From NCBI GenBank assembly GCA_015521325.1, contig WAOK01000002.1:134756-175290 (forward strand): DNA of 40,535 nucleotides, given 5' to 3'. The DNA comes from Desulfurococcales archaeon. Lineage in GTDB: Archaea > Thermoproteota > Thermoprotei_A > Sulfolobales > NBVN01. Position 1 is the stretch's first letter; every line of letters begins with the position of its first letter. Under the pieces are notes generated by a model, which saw only the letters and a program-made list of their open reading frames with translations, made no database searches and was not told where the DNA came from. Of the stretch, positions 8,464-16,342 are shown in pieces. The translations under genes and the position numbers were made by a program.

Positions 8464-9219
8464 ATGGTCAGGAGGATCAAGACAGGAATACCGGGCATGG
8501 ACGAGATACTAAATGGCGGCATACCTGAGAGGAACGTTGTACTGCTCTCCGGCGGCCCGGGAACAGGCAAGTCAATATTCGGCCAGCAGTTCCTGTGGAA
8601 CGGCTTAAAGAACGGTGAACCAGGGGTATTCGTTGCCCTCGAGGAACACCCTGTCCAGGTAAGAATAAATATGTCGCAGTTCGGGTGGGACGTCAGGCCC
8701 TACGAGGAGAAAGGGCTCTTCGCTATGGTGGATGCCTTCACTGGCGGAATCGGCGAGGCAGCTAAGCGAGAGAAATACGTTGTTAGGGACCCTGACGACG
8801 TGAACATGCTGATCGACGTACTAAAGGAGGCGATAAGGGACGTTGGCGCCATCAGGGTTGTGGTCGACTCAGTATCAACGCTCTACCTAACAAAGCCGGC
8901 CCTTGCTAGGGGTACTGTCATGAGGCTCAAGAGGGTGCTCTCTGGCCTAGGCACTACATCCATACTCGTGTCCCAAGTATCTGTGACAGAGAGGGGGTTC
9001 GGCGGCCCGGGCGTGGAGCACGCTGTTGACGGCATAATACGCCTTGACCTCGTCGAGATAGATGGTGAGCTCAAGAGATCGCTGGTTGTGTGGAAGATGA
9101 GGGGTACTGCGCACTCAATGAAGAGGCACCCGTTCGACATAACCGATAAGGGAATTATCGTCTACCCGAACAAGGTTCTCAAGCTCCGTGGGGGGAGGGC
9201 CGAGCTCGAGCTAATCTAG
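8464..9219 (+). CDS. KaiC-like RecA-superfamily ATPase
   Basis: This is a single-domain KaiC-like protein of 251 residues. It begins with the typical '[18 protein letters not shown]' segment. Walker A GGPGTGKS follows at 30-37, then LEEHP at about 59-63 with the paired glutamates of KaiC ATPases, and Walker [10 protein letters not shown] at about 131-139. Archaeal single-domain KaiC homologues are ATP-dependent signalling or recombination-type proteins with mostly unknown targets. I choose the ATG at 8464 because GGTGAT ends four bases before it; a GTG at 8455 lies inside that ribosome site. The gene downstream on the same strand, 79 bases away, is a possible partner. No Cys cluster or second ATPase domain is seen. 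Confidence 0.88.
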   Translation: MVRRIKTGIPGMDEILNGGIPERNVVLLSGGPGTGKSIFGQQFLWNGLKNGEPGVFVALEEHPVQVRINMSQFGWDVRPYEEKGLFAMVDAFTGGIGEAAKREKYVVRDPDDVNMLIDVLKEAIRDVGAIRVVVDSVSTLYLTKPALARGTVMRLKRVLSGLGTTSILVSQVSVTERGFGGPGVEHAVDGIIRLDLVEIDGELKRSLVVWKMRGTAHSMKRHPFDITDKGIIVYPNKVLKLRGGRAELELI

Positions 9220-9298
9220 GCAAATAATAGGTTTTTACCCTCCCATTCAGGTACCGGTTTGGTGGGTCATTATTAGCAAAAGTAGTCGTTTTAGGTTC

Positions 9299-9979
9299 GT
9301 GAAGCTTAGGAAGAGACCGATCGCTGCGGTTCTCGTGGAGGCCGCACTTACAGGCTTTACGGGGAATATTTCTATTGCTGGGTCTACGGCGAAAGAGTCA
9401 ATCGCTATCGATATCCACATGGATGATGGCATAATCACTCACTGCGCCGGGTACTTGGGTGATACGGAGGTCAGTGGAGACGGGTGCGTAAGCATAGTTA
9501 TGAGTGCTGAATGCGTTAACTGCGGTGCCGAACTCACTAAACTGACCCCGGACAAAATTATCAGAGAGTTCAGGAGACCTATTCTCTTAAGGGAACCGCT
9601 GGTTTCAGATAGGATTGATACCATTAGCGAGTTATTTAGGAGGAGAGTAAGATCTGCTGAAATTATCTTGAAAGGGCGGATGATGCTCTTCGTGAAGGCC
9701 AGAGTTAAGGAAGGGCTAAAGGCGTTGACAGAGCTGTCCACAAATAATGTAACAGCTATGTTAGCTACAGTTAATGATACTAAGCTCGTCGTTGCCTCAA
9801 GAAAAGGCAAGGTAATGGCTGCTTATCTGCTGCTAGACGGGAATGAGTACATTGGGTTAAAGGCACTGAGTAAGGCAACACAGGAGCTCAAGGATCCCGT
9901 ATTGATACAAATATATTCGCTACCCGAGGAAATAGGCAGCATATTCAATGATAAAATCGATGCAAACGATACAGAATGA
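9299..9979 (+). CDS. Hypothetical protein downstream of the KaiC-like gene
   Basis: This soluble protein of 226 residues is not recognised with certainty. Two stretches (GFTGNISIAG...IHMDDGIITHCAGYLG and MLATVNDTKLVVASRKGKVMAAYLLLDGNEYIGLKAL) share a loose pattern of 'effector/response' modules: a glycine-containing strand pair, 'DG-x-I', then a short helix with GLKAL. That suggests two similar small domains (about 10-75 and 130-200) joined by a basic helix (IRE FRRPILLREP to RRRVRSAEIIL). This resembles DUF4388-like signal-transduction domains, but only weakly. It follows the KaiC-like ATPase on the same strand, so a shared role is plausible. The GTG start has no clear ribosome site; the frame is open some codons upstream. 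Confidence 0.6.
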   Translation: MKLRKRPIAAVLVEAALTGFTGNISIAGSTAKESIAIDIHMDDGIITHCAGYLGDTEVSGDGCVSIVMSAECVNCGAELTKLTPDKIIREFRRPILLREPLVSDRIDTISELFRRRVRSAEIILKGRMMLFVKARVKEGLKALTELSTNNVTAMLATVNDTKLVVASRKGKVMAAYLLLDGNEYIGLKALSKATQELKDPVLIQIYSLPEEIGSIFNDKIDANDTE

Positions 9980-10067
9980 CACGCTGTCCTTAAACGCAGG
10001 AAGAGTTTCGAGAAAAATAGCCCAATATTTGATTTGGAGTATAGTTTAGCGTGTTTCCTTACTTCCC

Positions 10068-11366
10068 TTACTTCTTAACGAAGGGTATCGCTAACGCTAT
10101 CAATGCTAGGATTATCGCCACGATGCCGATGTAGAACGCGTTGTTAGCTTTGTCGCTTATGCCGGATAATCCATTGACGGTGGACTGCAGACTACTTAGG
10201 TCATCCTTTAGCTGACTTAGCTGGTTGTTGAGGTCCTGGACATCGCCCTGTAGCTGGCCTACGCTGTCAGTAAGGTCGTCGACGCTGCTGCTGAGAGAGT
10301 TAACGGTGGACTGCAAGTTGCTGACGGTGGACTGCAGGCTGTTGAGGGATGACTGGAGGTCGGAGATCGTGTCTAGTTTGTCGTAGATTTCCTTGATGTC
10401 CATGAGCGGGCCCATGTATCCGGTGGCCCAGTACACGAGGTTCTTGAAGAACTGCGGGCCCTGCATCACGACGCCGTAGTAGATCCAGGTGATGCCTGCC
10501 TGGTAGCCGGAGTACGGGGACTCGCCGGAAGCTATGACTATCTTACCGCTCAGGTTCTCGGCGACGAGGAGCGGGAATTCGCCGGTCTGGCCGACCTGAT
10601 AGAACACGCCGACGTTGCCGGGCTCACCAGGGGCCTTCGGCTGGTGCTCGACGATCTCGCCACCCTCGGAGGTCCTCACAAGTACATAGACATTCGGCAC
10701 CGGATTAGTTATCGGGTTAACAGGGTTGCCGTTCTCGTCGATGGCGTAGACCACGCCGGGGCCGTGGAAGAGCATCTTCCTAGCGCCCCACTTGAGGAAG
10801 CTGAGCTCGGCCGGCGGGTCAATTATGCCGACAACTCTGTAGGTCTTGCCAGCGTAGGACTGGCTGTCCTCAACGGACACGTAGTCAACCCTTATGTGGG
10901 CGCCGATTGCCTCCAGCACCTGGTTAGCTGCCTGCTGGGCAATCTCACTGCCCTGGGCCGGGTAGTCGCTGTCGGCAGCTACCCAGATGGCTAGGCCGTA
11001 CTCGTTGAACCAGGACGTTATAGCGTTCACTTCGTCTGGGGTCAGTAGTTCGGTGGGCTGGCCGATGATCAGCATGTCGACGTAGTTCAGGTTGTCAGTG
11101 GTTATGCCGCCGGCCCTTATCTCGTAGGCGTTGTTCTGTACCCATGTCGGCAGGTTAGCAATGTCGTCCTCGGTCTTCACGATCACGACCCAGTCAGCCT
11201 CAGGTATGAGGTGCATCAGCTCTACTAGACCGCCTGGGTTTTGGCCATGGGACATGTCCACAGCTATCACGATCCCTGCTGGCCTGGCAGCGTGGCTGAT
11301 GCCCGCGAACCCAGCTATTGAGAGGAGCATTAGTCCTAGTAATAGAACGGGTAATACCTTCCTCAT
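10068..11366 (-). CDS. Surface protein with GATase-like head, coiled-coil stalk and membrane anchor
   Basis: This 432-residue protein has a signal peptide (1-26). A head domain (about 30-320) begins IVIAVDMSHGQNPGGL and continues with alternating strands and helices, including YVDMLIIGQP and GLAIWVAADSDYP; this resembles the glutamine-amidotransferase-like/DUF4350 fold without a visible catalytic Cys. A heptad coiled coil follows (about 324-400, repeats of 'LQSTVSNLQSTVNSL'). A C-terminal helix (about 411-429) ends in KK. It should stand off the membrane as a rod, probably multimeric. It diverges from the binding protein gene at 11458, with only 91 bases between, so both may respond to the same signal. 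The ATG at 11366 follows GAGGGTC. The function is unknown. Confidence 0.7.
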   Translation of the reverse strand: MRKVLPVLLLGLMLLSIAGFAGISHAARPAGIVIAVDMSHGQNPGGLVELMHLIPEADWVVIVKTEDDIANLPTWVQNNAYEIRAGGITTDNLNYVDMLIIGQPTELLTPDEVNAITSWFNEYGLAIWVAADSDYPAQGSEIAQQAANQVLEAIGAHIRVDYVSVEDSQSYAGKTYRVVGIIDPPAELSFLKWGARKMLFHGPGVVYAIDENGNPVNPITNPVPNVYVLVRTSEGGEIVEHQPKAPGEPGNVGVFYQVGQTGEFPLLVAENLSGKIVIASGESPYSGYQAGITWIYYGVVMQGPQFFKNLVYWATGYMGPLMDIKEIYDKLDTISDLQSSLNSLQSTVSNLQSTVNSLSSSVDDLTDSVGQLQGDVQDLNNQLSQLKDDLSSLQSTVNGLSGISDKANNAFYIGIVAIILALIALAIPFVKK

Positions 11367-11399
11367 GTTTGACCCTCACTAAACAGTTTCTGTAAATCC

Positions 11400-11409
11400 C
11401 ATAAAAAGT
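11400..11409. promoter_or_regulatory. Shared TATA-like element in the divergent region 11367-11457
   Basis: The plus strand reads CATAAAAAGT and the minus strand reads ACTTTTTATG. Either could act as a TATA box: about 52 bases before the ATG at 11458, and about 38 bases before the ATG at 11366. The region between the two genes is only 91 bases, so their promoters must overlap or be shared. GAGGAGGAG at 11424-11432 is too far from the plus-strand ATG to be a normal ribosome site. Confidence 0.35.
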
Positions 11410-11457
11410 CGTTGACAGTCCTCCGAGGAGGAGAACACAATTTTAACTTGGGTTGAG

Positions 11458-13011
11458 ATGAAACACTCATTGGTGAAAGCATTGCGGCGTGACGTAATAG
11501 CCGCCATTGTAATTCTGGCCATAATAGTCATCGCAGCTGTGGCATACCTCATGCAAGCGCCCGGAGGTGGGCCAACAACGACTTCACCAACAGAGACGAC
11601 GACCACAACGACTACGACAACGACAACCACTACAACCACAACAACCACAACGACCACTACTACAACAACAACGACTACCACTACAACAACAACAGCCCCG
11701 GCGCAGGGCATAACCTTGGTTGTGGTTACTAGGCACCCCGGCGATATTAGGGATAAAGCTAAGGAAGAGTTCCTGAAGTCCGACATAGCGAGGCAGTACA
11801 ATATAGTGGACGTGAAGATGCTGTACCTCGAGACAGGCTGGTGGGAGTCAAGGATCAAGGACGTTGGCGATGTTGATGTCCTTTGGGGCGGTGGTCCTAC
11901 GGTTTTCGATCAACTATATCAGGAGGGGCTCCTCGCACCACTTACCAGCGATGTAGTTCAGCAGGCCATATCCCAGATACCTGATGTGCTCGCTGGGTCA
12001 CCTATGAAGAGGATCGGTCCTGACGGAAAGGTTTACTGGGTAGCAGCAGCTATAGCGTCCTTCGGCTTCACAGTTAATGAGAAAGTCCTACAGCAGTGGG
12101 GCCTACCTGAGCCCTCCTCCTGGAAGGACCTCGGGTCACCGGTCTATGGCTCCACACTGGTGAACATGGGTAAGCCCTCAGTCGGCATCGCCGACCCGCT
12201 CGCCTCCACCAGCAACACCAGGATGTACGAGATCATCCTGGAGAGGTACGGATGGGACGAGGGCTGGAAACTCCTCACAGCCATGGCTGCTAACGCGAAG
12301 GTCTATGGCGGCTCCGCAGACGTGAGGGACGCTGTCATCAGGGGTGAGATAGCCGTCGGCATCACCATCGACTTCTACGGCTACACCGCCATGATGCAGA
12401 ACCCCGACTGTAAGTACATCATGCCACCGAACGAGACCATCGTCAACGGAGACCCCATAGCTATGGCAATCTCGAGCAAGCACCCAGAGGCAGCGCAGGC
12501 CTTCATCGCTTGGGTGCTGACAGAGGGCCAGAAGATATGGCTTGACCCCGACATCAACAGGCTTCCCGCCAACCCGAACGTCTTCAACACACCGGAGGGT
12601 CAGCAGAGGCCCGACCTGAGGCAGGCGTTCGATACTGCCCTCCACACCCAGGCTATGGCGTTCAATGACACCGAGGTCCTGATGTACGAGACCGCGATGA
12701 GGCACTACTTCTCAGCGACTCTCGTGGAGCTGAACCCGAAGCTGAAGCAGTTCTGGACCCTCTTGCTCAGCAAGTACCTAAACGGTGAAATAACCTACGA
12801 CCAGTTCGAGCAGTATGTGGCGCGGGTCGGTGCACCGCTTCAGTACACTGACCCGCAGACCGGGCAGACAGTGACATTCACTAAGGAGGACGCCATGAGG
12901 GTCAACCAGATACTGATAGAGCACCCAGAACTGACATCCCAGTACGCGACGGCGTGGAAGAATGCCATGTCTGCTAGGCTGGATCAGCTCATTTCGGAAC
13001 TATCTGGTTAG
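11458..13011 (+). CDS. ABC importer solute-binding protein, iron/phosphonate type (COG1840-like), stalk-anchored
   Basis: This 517-residue extracellular binding protein has an uncleaved N-terminal membrane helix (about 12-32), 33 consecutive threonines (codons 47-79), then a two-lobed binding domain. TLVVVTRHPGD followed by DVLWGGGPTVFDQLYQEGLLAPL is typical of AfuA/FbpA-like and 2-aminoethylphosphonate-binding proteins: an opening strand, then a 'DVLW' strand and a 'gLLxPl' loop. GEIAVGITIDFYGYTA and HPEAAQAFIAWVLTEGQKIW are also usual in this class. It is about 170 residues longer than common relatives because of the stalk and a helical C-terminal extension (from about 390). The permease, ATPase and a metallophosphoesterase follow on the same strand. 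The substrate is not known; the linked phosphoesterase makes a phosphate-containing compound a reasonable guess. Confidence 0.85.
   Translation: MKHSLVKALRRDVIAAIVILAIIVIAAVAYLMQAPGGGPTTTSPTETTTTTTTTTTTTTTTTTTTTTTTTTTTTTTTTTAPAQGITLVVVTRHPGDIRDKAKEEFLKSDIARQYNIVDVKMLYLETGWWESRIKDVGDVDVLWGGGPTVFDQLYQEGLLAPLTSDVVQQAISQIPDVLAGSPMKRIGPDGKVYWVAAAIASFGFTVNEKVLQQWGLPEPSSWKDLGSPVYGSTLVNMGKPSVGIADPLASTSNTRMYEIILERYGWDEGWKLLTAMAANAKVYGGSADVRDAVIRGEIAVGITIDFYGYTAMMQNPDCKYIMPPNETIVNGDPIAMAISSKHPEAAQAFIAWVLTEGQKIWLDPDINRLPANPNVFNTPEGQQRPDLRQAFDTALHTQAMAFNDTEVLMYETAMRHYFSATLVELNPKLKQFWTLLLSKYLNGEITYDQFEQYVARVGAPLQYTDPQTGQTVTFTKEDAMRVNQILIEHPELTSQYATAWKNAMSARLDQLISELSG
11596..11694 (+). repeat. Poly-threonine stalk tract (33 Thr codons) in the COG1840-like binding protein
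   Basis: Codons 47-79 are all ACN, with all four Thr codons mixed. A 35-base stretch at 11641-11675 is identical, and in the same codon phase, to 18242-18276 in the tract of the phosphoesterase gene at the other end of this gene set. On the opposite strand the tract gives a meaningless poly-valine frame. Confidence 0.9.
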
Positions 13012-13118
13012 TTTTTCCCTCAACACAAACCCATCACTAACTGGGTTCAGGAGTACCTATTGTTGAAAATCAACCGTTATTATCCAACCAGACCGAATTG
13101 TAGGAACGGGGGAGGTTA
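13012..13118 (+). terminator. Spacer with T-run and two hairpins between binding protein and permease genes
   Basis: A TTTTTCCC run follows directly after the stop codon. AACCCA at 13028-13033 pairs with TGGGTT at 13042-13047 around an 8-base loop. GTTGA at 13062-13066 pairs with TCAAC at 13070-13074 around AAA. Together they could end or process most transcripts, so that the binding protein is made in excess over the permease. This role is inferred from the usual design of importer operons. Confidence 0.4.
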
Positions 13119-15194
13119 GTGAGTGAATATAAAGGAGGTAAATCACATAAAATAAAGAAAAAAAGCTCGCTGTCGAGGCGCCTGAGATTTACCCTTGACC
13201 CGTTCACAATAACGATGATTATAATACCTGTGCTCCTGTTCACTTTATTCCTAGTGATACCGCTAGGCTACGTACTCATAAGTCCCGCACTTGTCGCTGT
13301 CCAAGCAGGCTATTCTCCTATATCAGCGGTTACATCAAGCGACATAATCGGGACGAATCTGCTCGTCGACCCGATCACCGTGACCACCGGGCAAAAAATA
13401 GGGCTGTTCCCAGGAATGAAGTACACGCTCCCATCTGACGGTTATATTCTAGCTAACGGTCAGAGAATTAACTTGGTTAAGGGAACGGTCATAGAATGGG
13501 AGGACGGAACACCGTATGCTGTATTCCCTAATGGGACAAGGATTGAGTTACCTCAGGATCTAAGGTCGGTGACCATACCATATAGATCACCGTTTACAGG
13601 TGAGGAGGCAGCACTTATCACGATCCATGGCATTAAGTTCGAAGGTGCTCTACTAAACTCGCTAATTGTTGCAGCTACAGTGACGGCCATAGCAGTGATC
13701 CTTGGTCTGCTTGTGGGCTTTGTGTTCGCTAGATACAACTTCTATGGAAAGACGTTCTTCAGGATACTCGCCATAATACCTCTGCTGATGGTGCCTTTCG
13801 CTAATGCAATCGTTGTGCGGAGGCTCTTTGCCCAAGACGGCCCTATCAGTTACTTCGTTAATGCCGTACTAGGTCTCCCGTACCTAATAGATGTGACCGG
13901 AATAGCCGGAGTCGTACTCACGCAGGTGATCACGTTCTTCCCTATAGTCTACCTCAACGTGTTTTCGTCAATGATGTTAATTGACCCAACACTCGAGGAG
14001 CAGGCAGAGAACCTGGGCGCAAGAGGCTTCAAGCTGTTCAGGACGGTCACCCTACCACTCTCTCTGCCAGGTCTCCTCTCGGGAGCAGCCATAGTGTTTA
14101 TCTTCTCACTCGAGGACTTAGGAGGCCCAATAGTGTTCCAGGAGCATAACCTACTGTCCTACAAGATCTTCGAGAAAATAAGCAACGCAATTAAGGGAGG
14201 CGCTAGCGCCGAGGCAGGTCTCCTAGCGATACCTGACGCAGCCATATATTCGGCTATAATACTTGCTATAGCTCTCACGGTCTTCGTCTCCATAAAGAAA
14301 TACCTCAGCCTAAGGCAGTACGCCATGATGACTAAGGGAGGGAGGTGGACGCCCAGAGCAAGGATGCTTGGCTTGAAGGGGCACTTAATCGTCTATCTAT
14401 TGTTACTGCCGTTCCTGCTCTTCGCAGCTGCCCCACAGATAGGCGTCCTTATACTAGGGTTCTCGCACAGATGGGTCGGTCCCTCACCCGAGGGGTTCCC
14501 AACAGCGGAGAACTTCGCCAAGATAGCGACCGACCCAGCCCTCTATAAGGGGGTGATCAACTCTCTTGTCTACTCATTTAGCGCCGTTCTCATAATTATT
14601 CTACTAGGGTTCACAGCAGCTTATGTGGTTGCTAGGGTAAAGCTACCGGGTATTGGCGTCCTTGACGTCCTCGCGACATCGCCTCTGGCCATACCGGGCA
14701 TAGCGATAGCAACGGGCTATTTCCTCATGTTCTCGCAGCCGTTCCTGCGGGGTACGCCGCTCTATATCTACGTCAACCCCGCCGTAGCGCTAGTCATCTC
14801 GTACGCCGTGAGGAGATCGCCGTTCACAACAAGGGCAATATACGCTGGCCTGCTCCAGACACACCCAACCTATGAGGAAGCCGCCATGAACCTCGGCGCC
14901 AGTAAGTCGAGAACCCTCTTTACCATACTCCTGCCACTGATAGGTATCAGCGTCCTGAGTGGTGCGCTGATCTCGTTCGTGTACTCAATGTCAGAGACGT
15001 CCACATCAATAACGATAGGCCTGGCCAATGAGGACCAGAGGCCGTTGGTTGCGGTGATGTACGACCAGTTCACGAAGGTTGAGGCCTACCAGATAGTCGG
15101 GGCAATGGGTGTGATACTCATAGCAATTCAATTAACCTCGATCGTGATAATAACGATGGTGCTGAAGCAGAGGTACGCGTTCATAGGGGTGTAA
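13119..15194 (+). CDS. ABC importer permease, two membrane domains fused (iron/thiamine type)
   Basis: This 691-residue protein contains two binding-protein-dependent permease domains in one chain, as in FbpB and ThiP. The first EAA loop is EEQAENLGARGFKLFRTVTLP and the second is EEAAMNLGASKSRTLFTILLP; these contact the ATPase. Residues about 27-50 form the first helix. Residues about 55-175 are a hydrophilic, beta-rich insert that should lie outside the cell, where most relatives have a short loop. The middle link (about 400-430) is basic and cytoplasmic. A good ribosome site, GGAGGT, precedes the GTG at 13119 by two bases. The stop is two bases before the ATPase start, so the two are translationally coupled. 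Confidence 0.9.
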   Translation: MSEYKGGKSHKIKKKSSLSRRLRFTLDPFTITMIIIPVLLFTLFLVIPLGYVLISPALVAVQAGYSPISAVTSSDIIGTNLLVDPITVTTGQKIGLFPGMKYTLPSDGYILANGQRINLVKGTVIEWEDGTPYAVFPNGTRIELPQDLRSVTIPYRSPFTGEEAALITIHGIKFEGALLNSLIVAATVTAIAVILGLLVGFVFARYNFYGKTFFRILAIIPLLMVPFANAIVVRRLFAQDGPISYFVNAVLGLPYLIDVTGIAGVVLTQVITFFPIVYLNVFSSMMLIDPTLEEQAENLGARGFKLFRTVTLPLSLPGLLSGAAIVFIFSLEDLGGPIVFQEHNLLSYKIFEKISNAIKGGASAEAGLLAIPDAAIYSAIILAIALTVFVSIKKYLSLRQYAMMTKGGRWTPRARMLGLKGHLIVYLLLLPFLLFAAAPQIGVLILGFSHRWVGPSPEGFPTAENFAKIATDPALYKGVINSLVYSFSAVLIIILLGFTAAYVVARVKLPGIGVLDVLATSPLAIPGIAIATGYFLMFSQPFLRGTPLYIYVNPAVALVISYAVRRSPFTTRAIYAGLLQTHPTYEEAAMNLGASKSRTLFTILLPLIGISVLSGALISFVYSMSETSTSITIGLANEDQRPLVAVMYDQFTKVEAYQIVGAMGVILIAIQLTSIVIITMVLKQRYAFIGV

Positions 15195-15196
15195 CA

Positions 15197-16297
15197 ATGA
15201 CTGAGGTAAGGCTCGTCGAAGTAACGAAGCGGTTCGGTGAGGTGGTCGCCGTAGACCATGTCAGTGTGACCATAAAACACGGTGAGTTCTTCACGTTCCT
15301 CGGCCCTTCCGGATGCGGCAAGACGACCACGCTACGCATCATCGCTGGCCTCGAGTTCCCGGACGAGGGCAGCGTCTTCTTCGATGAAGAGGACGTCACC
15401 ATGAAGAGGGCGTACGAGAGGAAAGCCGCTATGGTCTTCCAGAACTACGCTCTATGGCCCCACATGAGCGTCTTCGACAACGTCGCGTATGGGTTGAAGC
15501 TGAAGAAACTCCCGCCTGAAGAAATAAAGAAGAAGGTTGAGTGGGCACTCGAGCTAGTCGGCCTGAAGGGCATGGAGGACAGATACCCAACCCAGCTCAG
15601 CGGTGGGCAGCAGCAGAGGGTTGCCCTGGCAAGGGCGATCGTCGTGGAGCCGCGGGTCCTCCTGCTCGACGAGCCCCTCAGCAACCTCGACGCGAAGCTC
15701 AGGCTGAAGATGAGGGAGGAGCTGAAGACCCTGCAGATGAAGCTAGGGATCACGGCCATCTACGTGACCCACGACCAGGAGGAGGCCATGTCCCTCTCTG
15801 ACAGGATAGCTGTGATGAACGCCGGCAAGATAATGCAGGTCGGGACACCGAAAGAGGTCTATGAGAGCCCGAGGAACCTCTTCGTCGCCACATTCATCGG
15901 CAAATCCACCGCAGTAATGGGCAAGGCAGACGAGATCGCGGGGGACAGGGCAACCATAACGACGCCGGATGGATTCAAGCTGAGGGGGCGGGTAGCAGTT
16001 GGCTATAAGCTAAGTAGGGGAGAGGAGGCTGTAGCAATAATAAGGCCTGAGGATTTCGAATTAGAGCCGCCGCGGGTTGATCATAACGTGATAGAGGGAG
16101 TGATAGAGATATCGATGTTCCTCGGCCCCTACAATAGGCTGAAGGTCAGGACAGGTAAGCAAGTGATCAGCGCGTACGTGGACCCTGACATATCGTTCAA
16201 GCAGGGAGACAGGGTTAAGCTCTATATCCCGGTCGACGACGTCATACTCTTCCCCGCCAAAGGCTGGGAATACATAGCGTACGAGGCAGTGGCCTGA
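15197..16297 (+). CDS. ABC importer ATPase, FbpC/PotA type
   Basis: This 366-residue ATPase powers the adjacent fused permease. It has Walker A GPSGCGKT (36-43), Q-loop glutamine 82 in FQNYALWPHM, signature LSGGQ (134-138), Walker B LLLDEP with E159, the D-loop SNLD and the H-loop histidine 192 in YVTHDQEEA. Residues about 240-360 form the TOBE/MOP regulatory tail typical of iron, polyamine, sugar and phosphonate importers. The length is typical. It begins two bases after the permease stop, with a GGGGTG ribosome site inside the permease end. Nothing in the sequence itself tells the substrate. Confidence 0.93.
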   Translation: MTEVRLVEVTKRFGEVVAVDHVSVTIKHGEFFTFLGPSGCGKTTTLRIIAGLEFPDEGSVFFDEEDVTMKRAYERKAAMVFQNYALWPHMSVFDNVAYGLKLKKLPPEEIKKKVEWALELVGLKGMEDRYPTQLSGGQQQRVALARAIVVEPRVLLLDEPLSNLDAKLRLKMREELKTLQMKLGITAIYVTHDQEEAMSLSDRIAVMNAGKIMQVGTPKEVYESPRNLFVATFIGKSTAVMGKADEIAGDRATITTPDGFKLRGRVAVGYKLSRGEEAVAIIRPEDFELEPPRVDHNVIEGVIEISMFLGPYNRLKVRTGKQVISAYVDPDISFKQGDRVKLYIPVDDVILFPAKGWEYIAYEAVA

Positions 16298-16342
16298 CCC
16301 TCCATTTTTACCTCCTCAGCGAAATACGTTATTGGTGTCAAC

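Noticed and set aside
11379-11858. Minus-strand frame with a long poly-valine run
   Set aside because: It is the reverse complement of the Thr tract of the binding protein; the remainder has no protein-like features.
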